DNA from: an uncultured Cloacibacillus sp.
GTDB taxonomy: Bacteria; Synergistota; Synergistia; Synergistales; Synergistaceae
Length of the DNA: 10,780 bases
NCBI GenBank assembly: GCA_934511335.1
Contig: CAKSWL010000058.1
Coordinates: 1-10,780 of the forward strand
Direction: 5' to 3'
Shown here: positions 1 to 5,997 of the stretch, piece by piece
Position numbering within the stretch: the stretch's first letter is position 1
Layout of the letters: each line of letters begins with the position of its first letter
Program-made: the position numbers and the translations under genes
The notes under the pieces: generated by a model
Told to the model about the DNA's origin: nothing
The model's input: only the letters and a program-made list of their open reading frames with translations
Database searches by the model: none

Positions 1-674
1 GGCATTAAGAACCCGGGCAGAGCATTAATGGTAGATTTAATTACATCTTTCCATGAGAATGGCTTATCCTCGCGGTAGGCGGAGCCGTGCGTCTTGGCAA
101 AACGGTATGCATAAACCATCATGGCAATGCACATCAGAATGCCCGGAATGACTCCTCCCATAAAGAGATCCTTCACGGAGACCGTGATCGGCGAACAGGT
201 CGCCAAAACCACCATGAAAAGGCTCGGAGGAATGATCGGCCCCAGAAGACCGCCGGCCGCAAGCATAACGGCAGTGAAATCAACGTCATATCCGCGCTTG
301 CGAATTTCCGGCAGTATTATTGAAGAAAGAGCCGCCGTGGATGCTGACCCGGAGCCGGTTATTGCCGCAAATCCGGCTCCGGCCAGAACAGTCATCAGGA
401 GAAGACTGCCAGTTACCCATCCGACAACCGCGCTTGTCCAGTCAATAATGCGCCGTGCGATTCCACCCCTGTCCATAAGCTGTCCCGCAAGGACAAAAAA
501 TGGAATAGCCATCAGGGGGAAGCTGTCGAGGCCCGCCATCATGCGTATCGCAATCGTATTCATCGGAACGTCCATGAGATACAAGAATGCGGCCGAAACA
601 GTTCCGATCGCAAAAACAATCGGCGTACCGCTGAAAATAGCCACTACGAAAAGAATAAATATTAGAGCTAACAT
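1..674 (-). CDS. dctM: TRAP transporter large permease (DctM), 3' end cut by window edge
   Basis: The DctM subunit is the large inner-membrane permease of tripartite TRAP transporters. It carries the Na+-coupled import of organic anions handed over by the periplasmic binding protein. The reading frame is open from the ATG at 674 to the left edge, giving 224 visible residues of an expected roughly 420-440. The protein starts MLALIFILFVVAIFSGTPIV and continues with family-typical stretches: PLMAIPFFVLAGQLMDRGG near residues 58-76, the Gly/Ser-rich ITGSGSASTAALSSIILPEI near 105-124, and GPIIPPSLFMVV near 145-156. The start overlaps the dctQ stop by one base (TAATG), with GGAGG at 685-689 ten bases upstream, so translation is probably coupled. 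The frame shows no break. The subunit identity is secure; the substrate cannot be told. Confidence 0.95.
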   Translation of the reverse strand, partial: MLALIFILFVVAIFSGTPIVFAIGTVSAAFLYLMDVPMNTIAIRMMAGLDSFPLMAIPFFVLAGQLMDRGGIARRIIDWTSAVVGWVTGSLLLMTVLAGAGFAAITGSGSASTAALSSIILPEIRKRGYDVDFTAVMLAAGGLLGPIIPPSLFMVVLATCSPITVSVKDLFMGGVIPGILMCIAMMVYAYRFAKTHGSAYREDKPFSWKDVIKSTINALPGFLM

Positions 675-1174
675 TACTCTTTCGCCTCCAAGCCTGTCGT
701 TGATTTCAGCTGTTTCGCGTTAAAAACAACATACTCAATCAGCCAATAGAACAGCCCGATAGGTATTATGAAATATACATAGCTCATCGGAATGTCCAGC
801 GCCGCGGATATCTGCATGCCGCCTACAGCGATCAGGTCGAAACTGCCGTATATGGCGACAACTAGGAATACAACGGCAAATATCCCGCAAAGCACAACAA
901 GAATCTTTTTACTTGTGTCTTTAAGCACGCCGGTAAGGACGTCAACGCCGACATGCAAGTTGCGCTGCATCGCGACTCCGGCTCCAAAGAAAACCATCCA
1001 TAACTGAGCGAATCTGGCGCTTTCTTCGGTCCATGAAATATCCATGTCGTTCGGCAGGTAACGGCCAAAAATCTGAAGAAGTATCGCTATTACCATGTAA
1101 GATAATGTGATTACTATTCCAGTCTTGGCAATCAGCCGACAAACTTTAAGAATTTTCTCAAGTGTATTTATCAT
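674..1174 (-). CDS. dctQ: TRAP transporter small permease (DctQ)
   Basis: DctQ is the small membrane subunit that pairs with DctM in TRAP transporters. The 166-residue length is normal for the family. Four hydrophobic segments are visible, near residues 17-39, 53-70, 90-113 and 130-152. The family-typical stretch DISWTEESARFAQLWMVF (about 44-61) lies between the first two, followed by the polar NLHVGVDVL segment. It starts nine bases after the dctP stop and ends overlapping the dctM start. No strong ribosome binding site precedes the ATG; the nearest purine run, GGGGAAA, lies inside the end of dctP and is a little far, so expression may depend on coupling to dctP. Confidence 0.93.
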   Translation of the reverse strand: MINTLEKILKVCRLIAKTGIVITLSYMVIAILLQIFGRYLPNDMDISWTEESARFAQLWMVFFGAGVAMQRNLHVGVDVLTGVLKDTSKKILVVLCGIFAVVFLVVAIYGSFDLIAVGGMQISAALDIPMSYVYFIIPIGLFYWLIEYVVFNAKQLKSTTGLEAKE

Positions 1175-1183
1175 CTTAGATGA

Positions 1184-2164
1184 TTATTTCCCCATATCGT
1201 GGATCTGCTTCAGAACGTTTTTAAGCTCGGGCTTCGTTATATACTTATCCGCAACTTTCTGGGCGACTTCTTTGAAGGGCGCCACATCAGGCTTTGTAAT
1301 GTTGACCCCGGCCTTTTTCATAGCAGCCAGGCTGGCTTCTTCGCTCTTTGCATAGGCCTCGCGCTCAACCTTCGCTGAGTAGGCGGCAGCTTCCTGAATA
1401 GCCTTCTGGACATCCTTCGGATAGGACTGGAACTTCTTCTCGGACATCATCATCGCGGTGACGCAGCGGTACCAGTTAACGAGAGCCCAGTTGGGAGCGG
1501 GACGGTAGAACTGCTGGTTGTAGCAGCTGGTGTTTGAAGCTTCGACTCCGTCAATGACTCCCTGTTCGAGAGCGCTGAACTGTTCGCTGAAAGCCATAGG
1601 AGTCGCTTTCGCACCGAATCCGTTAAAGGTATCGATATGAATCTTGGACTGCATGGTTCTGATTTTGGCACCTTTCAGATCCTTGATGCTATTGACGGGC
1701 TTTTTAGAGGCGATGTGACGAGCTCCGGCATCGTAGATAGCCAGAAGGCGAATGCCCTTCTTTGCGCAGGCGTCTACAAAGAATTTTCCGGGCGCGCCGT
1801 CAGAAGCTTTGTAAAAATGCTCATCGCTGGTGAATAGGAAGGGAAGGTCGTAGACGATGAATTCCGGGACGAAATTCGTTACCACAGTGGTAGCTGAGGT
1901 CGCAACGTCAACATTGCCGAGGAAGAGGCCTTCTGTCATCTCCTTTTCGCTTCCAAGCTGGCAGCTCGGGAAGACCTTAACCTCAAATTTGCCGTTTGTC
2001 ATTTCTTTCAGTTTTTTACCGAAAGCTTCGAGTCCAAGCTGGTACGGCTCCTTGTTAGTTGCGCTGTGTCCAGCCTTTAAAACTGTGGCGCCTGCGGCGA
2101 AAGCAGAAGCAGCAAAGGCAAATGACAGCACAAACGTCAAAAAGAGCACAAAAGATTTTTTCAT
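1184..2164 (-). CDS. dctP: TRAP transporter periplasmic substrate-binding protein (DctP)
   Basis: DctP is the soluble receptor of a TRAP transporter: it binds a small organic anion in the periplasm and delivers it to DctQM. The 326 residues begin with a signal peptide (basic MKK, a hydrophobic core, cleavage probably after the AFA at 22-24). The core has family features: GSEKEMTEGL near 71-80, the IYDAGARHIAS region with Arg149, the GAKIRT segment with Arg169 (the arginine that usually salt-bridges the ligand carboxylate), and PMAFSEQFSALEQGVIDGVE at about 189-208. A good ribosome binding site (GGGGGA, about 2173-2178) precedes the ATG. A 72-base gap separates it from the dehydrogenase gene upstream. 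Keeping the carboxylate-binding arginine suggests a carboxylic acid ligand, but other TRAP ligands are possible. Confidence 0.95.
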   Translation of the reverse strand: MKKSFVLFLTFVLSFAFAASAFAAGATVLKAGHSATNKEPYQLGLEAFGKKLKEMTNGKFEVKVFPSCQLGSEKEMTEGLFLGNVDVATSATTVVTNFVPEFIVYDLPFLFTSDEHFYKASDGAPGKFFVDACAKKGIRLLAIYDAGARHIASKKPVNSIKDLKGAKIRTMQSKIHIDTFNGFGAKATPMAFSEQFSALEQGVIDGVEASNTSCYNQQFYRPAPNWALVNWYRCVTAMMMSEKKFQSYPKDVQKAIQEAAAYSAKVEREAYAKSEEASLAAMKKAGVNITKPDVAPFKEVAQKVADKYITKPELKNVLKQIHDMGK

Positions 2165-2236
2165 AAGAATATTCCCCCTTAATTCAGTTCAGCTTATATT
2201 CAGTCAATTCATTATGACCATCACATATTGTTAAAG

Positions 2237-3004
2237 CTAACGAGCAAGGTACCCTCCGTCTACAGCCATAGCGATGCCGGTGACATAAGAAGATTCATCT
2301 GAAGACAAGAAGAAGACCGCATTAGCCACTTCCTCAGGAGAGCCCATACGTCCGAGAGCAACGCCGCTGACATTACCGAGACGAGCGGCATCCGGATCCG
2401 GTGCGCGATCCCATGCCTGATGAACAAATTTCGTATCAATAGGACCCGGGCAGACGCAATTAACTCTGATATTATCCGGCGCCAGCAAGAGAGCCAGAGA
2501 TTTTGTCAGGGTAACTATGCCACCCTTCGTTGCAGAATATACGGGGCTCATGGGAGAACCGACTTTTCCGGCAATTGAGGAATCGAAAACAATCGCGCCG
2601 CCGCCTGTCTTTCTCATTTCCTCAACAGCGTACTTCGCGCTGAAAAAACAGCTTCTCAGGTTCACGGCAACAGCCTGATCCCATCCCTCTTCAGTAACTT
2701 CATCCAGACCTCCGGGCCCCGGCACGCCGGCATTGCTGAAGAGTATATCCAGCCTTCCGTAGCTTTCCACCGCTGTCTTTACCATGTTCTGCAAATCCGC
2801 GAGCTTAGACACATCTGTATTGACAAGAATGGCTTCTCCACCTGCTTCTTTGATCAGCCTTACCGTCTCTTCGCCTTTGCTGAGTGTCCTTACCGCCACT
2901 ACAACCTTTGCGCCATTCTTAGCATAAAGGCAGGCGGCAGCTTTTCCTATGCCAGCTCCTGCGCCTGAAACCACAGCGACTTTACCAGCTAACTTCAAGT
3001 TCAT
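2237..3004 (-). CDS. SDR-family NAD(P)-dependent oxidoreductase
   Basis: This is a classical short-chain dehydrogenase/reductase of 255 residues, which interconverts an alcohol and a ketone or aldehyde using NAD(P). Seen in the sequence: the nucleotide-binding loop GAGAGIG at 14-20, the TD pair at 63-64, NAG at 91-93, Asn115, a catalytic Ser at 142-143, and Tyr156 with Lys160 in YSATK. The PGPIDT motif sits at 187-191 and the C-terminal dinucleotide-fold end at VDGGYLAR. The start is supported by AAGGGGAAAG directly upstream. It lies between the selenoprotein and the TRAP genes on the same strand. By context I infer that it acts on the imported compound or on a product of the selenoprotein. 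Family members named 3-oxoacyl-ACP reductase or glucose dehydrogenase look alike, so no substrate is assigned. Confidence 0.95.
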   Translation of the reverse strand: MNLKLAGKVAVVSGAGAGIGKAAACLYAKNGAKVVVAVRTLSKGEETVRLIKEAGGEAILVNTDVSKLADLQNMVKTAVESYGRLDILFSNAGVPGPGGLDEVTEEGWDQAVAVNLRSCFFSAKYAVEEMRKTGGGAIVFDSSIAGKVGSPMSPVYSATKGGIVTLTKSLALLLAPDNIRVNCVCPGPIDTKFVHQAWDRAPDPDAARLGNVSGVALGRMGSPEEVANAVFFLSSDESSYVTGIAMAVDGGYLAR

Positions 3005-3190
3005 CTTTCCCCTTTGTCAATCTTTTACAGAGATATCGACGAGCGATACTTCTTTAGAAGATTTGCTGAATTTACAATCGTCGAACGGCAGAAAACAACA
3101 TGGCCATACGACGACCTCATAGGAGACAGTAAGCTTTTACACCTATCGCCATAGATCCAGCAAATAGCCATGTTATTTCCGGAGTGCCTG
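3005..3190 (-). other. Spacer between selenoprotein and SDR gene, with interleaved inverted repeats
   Basis: This 186-base gap on the operon strand holds no ORF I would support and no terminator with a T-run. Two perfect 8-base inverted repeats interleave: ATTTGCTG (3061-3068) with CAGCAAAT (3158-3165), and AACATGGC (3097-3104) with GCCATGTT (3167-3174). The order A-B-A'-B' would form a pseudoknot if both pairs formed in RNA. No clear -35/-10 pair is visible, so read-through from the selenoprotein gene is the simplest view. Confidence 0.4.
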
Positions 3191-4909
3191 TTAATCTTTA
3201 ATTTCCTTCGTTATGGGCCAACCGAGGCCAAGGCTCACAGCCGACTTTCCGGCAGCTCCGCCGATTACTGCGATATCAAAATAGCCGAAGTCTCTTACCA
3301 TGGGAACCATCGTATCATCCGATGCATTGATCAGCCATCTGTATCCGGGAAGTACAATCTTGCTTTCAATGCGCGGGATAACCTGATGTTTGAACTGCCC
3401 CCACTTACGGCGGCACTTGGCGTAGAGATACTGCTTGACGTCGAACTTTGACCAGCCTGCGTTGGCAATCATTCTGGCGTGGTCAGGAGCAAGAAGCAAT
3501 GCCACCTTCATGCGCGGAGGTGTTACGTAGCCCAGCCATGAACGCGCGCCTAGCCAGCCCATTGAATCTATTGAGGAGGCGAAGGTACGGAGAAGATCTT
3601 CCGGCGTGTCGCTCTCCATATCCTCTATTTCCATGAGAGACTGGCATGGAATTGCCGTAACGCAATTCAAGCCCGGCTTGAATCCCTTTTCGACGCTGAA
3701 AGGTTCCCATGGGTTTTCAGCCTCATTTTCAGCTGCGCAGAAGCTGTATTTGATTGGAGAGCCGATCGTATCCATATCGCGTATGCGGGCATATGTAAAG
3801 CCGATATTCATCATGCAGAGGCGCACCGCTCTGCCGATTGCCGTATTTGCCGCCGAAGCTCTGCCGGGGCCAAAACAGCATGCCTCGCTGTTCATCCCTA
3901 TTTGCTTGGCAATAGGCCCGTTTACAAGCAGTATCGGGGCGTGAGCGCCGGTGGACTGAGCTAGGATGGTCAAAACAAACTCCTCTACATCCATCGCTTC
4001 AATTATAGCTATCAATATAGGCAGGTGTGCGGGCTCGCAGCCGGCCATAACGCAGTTGGCGGCAATTTTTTCTACTGTGGCCAACCCCATGCCTGGCTGC
4101 ATTTTAAGGATAACTTCATGACGGCTGCGTTTCGTGCCAGTCAGCATGCGGTTGACAGCTTCCTCAGTGGGCGGAACTATCGGGAATCCATCTCCCCAGC
4201 CGTGGTTAATGAAATAGCGGTTGAGGTTGTAGCTCCAATCGAAATAATCTTCTCCCCCAATGGTTATACGCTCCGGTTCGACTGAATGTTCCAGAGGAAC
4301 TTCTTTTACCGGCTTGTCTGGTGCAGCAGCCTCTCCGGCTTTTTTCTTCGGCGGGAAGAGAAGCTCGCCTTCATGAGTCAAACCGTAAACTACGGCGTCA
4401 TAGAGCGCCTCGCCAGTCTGAGCAACTTCTTCCTCCGGCATTTCGGTGAAGGGATGAGGCATTACTGCTCTGCGTGCTCTCAGCAATCCTCTGGTTTTGA
4501 ATTCCGATGCATTAATCGGCAAAAATCCTTTGGCTACAATTCCTACGGTGGGAATACCCATTTTTTCTAGGGAGCTTACGTCACGCGTAAGCCATGCTGT
4601 GCACGACCCTCAGTCTCCTGTGGTAGCGATGGCCGCTTGGCACTCCGCCGCAATTACTCTGTCGTATACATCATCACCATGAGGCCAGCCTTGGGTAAAT
4701 AATTCGGTCTCAACGTTATACTCTTTTTTCAAGCGAGCCGCTATTGTTTTTAATGCTATGTCGCCTTTTGCCTTGCCATTCCACCATAACGCTATCTTCT
4801 TTCCTTTAAGACTAGTCAAACTAGCCGCTGGTGTTATAGTCTTTGATTCAACTTTAGCTACAGGATTTACTATTGTTACTGAGACATTCTGAGCTTTTTC
4901 CTCTGACAT
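3191..4909 (-). CDS. UGSC-family selenoprotein with fused C-terminal domain (UGA = Sec at residue 100)
   Basis: This is read as one 572-residue protein in which the TGA at 4612-4610 codes selenocysteine. Residues 1-99 end in ATTGD, followed by Sec-Gly-Ser-Cys (100-103), then sixteen open codons, then a run beginning MGIPTVGIVAKGF (117 on). The frame is continuous and open to the stop at 3191. UGSC is a known Sec-x-x-Cys redox motif in bacterial (seleno)proteins; the flanking pattern (GD before it, LEKMGIPTVG after it) fits that family. A charged, Pro/Ala/Lys-rich linker at about 187-203 leads to a C-terminal domain starting with GWGDGFPIVPPT (237-248) and containing Cys286, Cys291, Cys344 and Cys345. 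I infer a redox or reductive enzyme; its reaction is unknown. AAGGAGG (4918-4924), eight bases before the ATG, fixes the start. The internal ATG at 4561 has no ribosome binding site, which argues against two genes. It is the first gene of the SDR-TRAP cluster. Confidence 0.9.
4570..4612 (-). promoter_or_regulatory. Bacterial SECIS element just downstream of the recoded UGA
   Basis: Bacterial selenocysteine insertion needs a stem-loop in the coding sequence right after the UGA, bound by SelB. Here the RNA after the UGA contains a perfect 7-bp stem GCUUACG (4592-4586) / CGUAAGC (4580-4574) closed by the loop CGUGA (4585-4581), which has the expected GU. The loop begins 24 bases after the UGA, within the range usual for such elements. 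GGG right after the UGA can also pair with the CCC at 4570-4572, giving a lower stem. This supports recoding rather than a nonsense mutation. Confidence 0.85.
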
Positions 4910-4917
4910 TCCTTGTA

Positions 4918-4924
4918 CCTCCTT
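4918..4924 (-). promoter_or_regulatory. Ribosome binding site of the selenoprotein gene
   Basis: AAGGAGG is a near-perfect Shine-Dalgarno sequence eight bases before the ATG at 4909. It decides the start of the long selenoprotein reading frame. Confidence 0.85.
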
Positions 4925-4942
4925 GAAGTATCAATAACACAT

Positions 4943-4980
4943 TTTGTAACAAGATCTATTATTTCTGTTACCAAATCTTG
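4943..4980 (-). promoter_or_regulatory. Leader hairpins upstream of the selenoprotein gene
   Basis: Two mutually exclusive pairings are visible in the predicted 5' leader. One pairs 4943-4951 with 4966-4975 (nine base pairs with one bulged base, loop of 14). The other pairs CAAGAT at 4950-4955 with ATCTTG at 4975-4980. They share bases at 4950-4951 and 4975, so they cannot form together. They end about 19 bases upstream of the ribosome binding site. A regulatory role is only a possibility. Confidence 0.3.
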
Positions 4981-4989
4981 AGCTTTCTC

Positions 4990-5049
4990 CTAGTCGCCCA
5001 CTACCTCCTTTCGAAGTCCTGCAGAGCTCAGCGTTTCATCCGCCATCAT
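4990..5049 (-). CDS. Possible 19-codon leader ORF, or remnant, upstream of the selenoprotein gene
   Basis: A short frame reads MMADETLSSAGLRKEVVGD and stops at a TAG (4992-4990). AAGGA (5054-5058) lies three bases before the first ATG and six before the second. After the TAG the same frame remains open and protein-like (EKAQDLVTEIIDLVTKCV and on) and overlaps the selenoprotein start in another frame. The EKAQ resembles the EKAQ at residues 4-7 of the selenoprotein, and the DNA around it resembles a second copy of that gene's start region. It may be a leader peptide, a decayed duplicate of the gene start, or chance. I have no function for it. Confidence 0.25.
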   Translation of the reverse strand: MMADETLSSAGLRKEVVGD

Positions 5050-5068
5050 GTATCCTTGAATTGACGTA

Positions 5069-5097
5069 AGTTTAAAACAAAATCTAGAAATTGTCAA
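5069..5097 (-). promoter_or_regulatory. Sigma-70-type promoter of the selenoprotein-SDR-TRAP operon
   Basis: On the minus strand TTGACA (5097-5092) is followed after exactly 17 bases by TAAACT (5074-5069). The -35 box is perfect and the -10 matches four of six consensus bases. Transcription would start near 5062, giving a leader of roughly 150 bases before the ATG at 4909. No other comparably good promoter is seen between here and the gene. Confidence 0.65.
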
Positions 5098-5104
5098 TTT
5101 ATAT

Positions 5105-5132
5105 GGACTTATGTCCCATAGGACTTATGTCC
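5105..5132. promoter_or_regulatory. Tandem palindromic operator (two GGACTTATGTCC copies)
   Basis: GGACTTATGTCC occurs at 5105-5116 and again, identical, at 5121-5132, separated by CATA. Each copy has inverted GGAC/GTCC arms. The array begins seven bases upstream of the -35 box of the operon promoter, centred roughly 48 and 64 bases before the predicted start. That is where a transcription activator would bind, although a repressor is not excluded. I cannot name the regulator. Confidence 0.6.
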
Positions 5133-5150
5133 TAATAGTAGTATTTTTGT

Positions 5151-5273
5151 ATGGCAGCGAAAAACTATAAAGATGGATATAGACATCACATTAAAGGAAA
5201 CAGCCCCGAATATCACGAAGCCGAGGCGGACAAGCCATGGCAATACGTCGCCAGCAGCTTTAGGACATCATAA
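5151..5273 (+). CDS. Small ORF of 40 codons, function and reality uncertain
   Basis: It begins MAAKNYKDGYRHHIKGNSPE and ends in DKPWQYVASSFRTS before TAA. The composition looks protein-like, with many charged and aromatic residues and no low-complexity runs. No Shine-Dalgarno sequence precedes the ATG, and the start is only 18 bases from the tandem operator, so a promoter would overlap it. I do not recognise the sequence. It could be a genuine small protein, a fragment of a decayed gene, or chance. Confidence 0.25.
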   Translation: MAAKNYKDGYRHHIKGNSPEYHEAEADKPWQYVASSFRTS

Positions 5274-5323
5274 TCATCAAACTATATGCTATGCGATATG
5301 CGGAGACGAAGATGAATATTTCC

Positions 5324-5370
5324 CACAATAGCGGGCAACCATACCTAAGGACAGCAAGCCCACTATTGTG
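5324..5370. repeat. Long imperfect hairpin, 13-bp arms
   Basis: The arms CACAATAGCGGGC (5324-5336) and GCCCACTATTGTG (5358-5370) pair with one mismatch around a 21-base loop. No T-run follows on either strand, so it is not an ordinary terminator. It could be a mini-element end, a protein-binding palindrome or part of a structured RNA. Confidence 0.5.
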
Positions 5371-5596
5371 CCAGTGTTATTCCAGGCTTCGACGGTTTTG
5401 ACTCTACAATCCGGTGATACAACGTCTCTGCAAAAAATCGAGACACAGCAGGCATCGTGGTTTCCTAGATTTTTTCCTTTATCGCCTACATTTACCCTGC
5501 TGTCTCTTGCCCGCTTGCCTAATGTACTTCAGTCATCAGGACGCTTTTCCTTGGCAGCGCTTCCCTGATGCCTCTGACGCAGCGCACGGATCTGTT

Positions 5597-5641
5597 ACTT
5601 TTTTCGGTTCCGTATCATCTTTTAGTCATCACCGAAAAAGT
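5597..5641. repeat. Inverted repeat with A/T tracts in the arms
   Basis: ACTTTTTTCGGT (5597-5608) pairs with ACCGAAAAAGT (5631-5641) with one bulged T and a 22-base loop. The T-tract lies inside the arm rather than after it, so a terminator is not the first reading. Its role is unknown. Confidence 0.45.
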
Positions 5642-5997
5642 TGATAAATCCGGTAATAGTCTGTAGACGATCGCGACAATGTAGGAAATCTGTAATTATC
5701 GGAAAAAACTAAGATAATTAATAAAGACAAAGACTGCGGAGAAACCCAAACTTAAGCGATAAAATAAACAGGAAGGCTTTCAAAAGGTAAACTTGGATAG
5801 GTCTGCATGCAGGGCATCCTAGGCAGAGAGGGCCCTGAATTTTACCTATCGCAATGCCTGTCGTCTGTTCGGCATTCTTTTATAACCTAGCCCCTCTCCA
5901 CTAAAATATATGCCATGTTCCGCGGCGTGTTTCGAAATGCGGGGAGCCCTGTGTCCCATTCTCAGACCGGCTTCGTCCGGCGGGGTATCTCCGCCTT

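Larger units (their letters stand above)
5274..5997. other. Gene-poor, AT-rich stretch with several inverted repeats
   Basis: I see no convincing coding sequence here. The stretch holds inverted repeats at 5324-5336/5358-5370 (13-base arms, one mismatch), 5441-5452/5496-5506 (11 pairs, two-base bulge), 5597-5608/5631-5641 (11 pairs, one bulged T), 5693-5700/5713-5720 (perfect 8), and a nested pair 5785-5791/5841-5847 around 5810-5815/5832-5837. None has the T-run of a standard terminator. One hand-counted block (5701-5760) is about one-third G+C, well below the genes to the right. It may be degraded mobile or intergenic DNA at a boundary between two genome segments. Confidence 0.5.

Noticed and set aside
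121..723. Plus-strand frame of 200 codons at the left edge
   Set aside because: It is a shadow of dctM, whose minus-strand translation is a clear TRAP permease.
3010..3030. TTGACA just upstream of the SDR gene as a -35 box
   Set aside because: It touches the ribosome binding site and leaves no room for a -10 box before the start codon.
4559..4612. The TGA as a nonsense mutation that makes the gene a pseudogene, or as a boundary between two genes
   Set aside because: The codons after it are Gly-Ser-Cys as in UGSC proteins, a SECIS-like hairpin follows at the right distance, the rest of the frame is intact for over 1.3 kb, and the second half has no ribosome binding site.
5368..5644. Two overlapping plus-strand frames of 66 and 76 codons
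   Set aside because: They have no ribosome binding site, are low in charged residues and rich in Ser/Leu/Phe/His, cross several inverted repeats, and show no family resemblance.
5274..5850. The group of inverted repeats as a CRISPR array or tRNA cluster
   Set aside because: The repeats differ from each other and are not spaced regularly, and no cloverleaf or TTC-loop sequence could be found.
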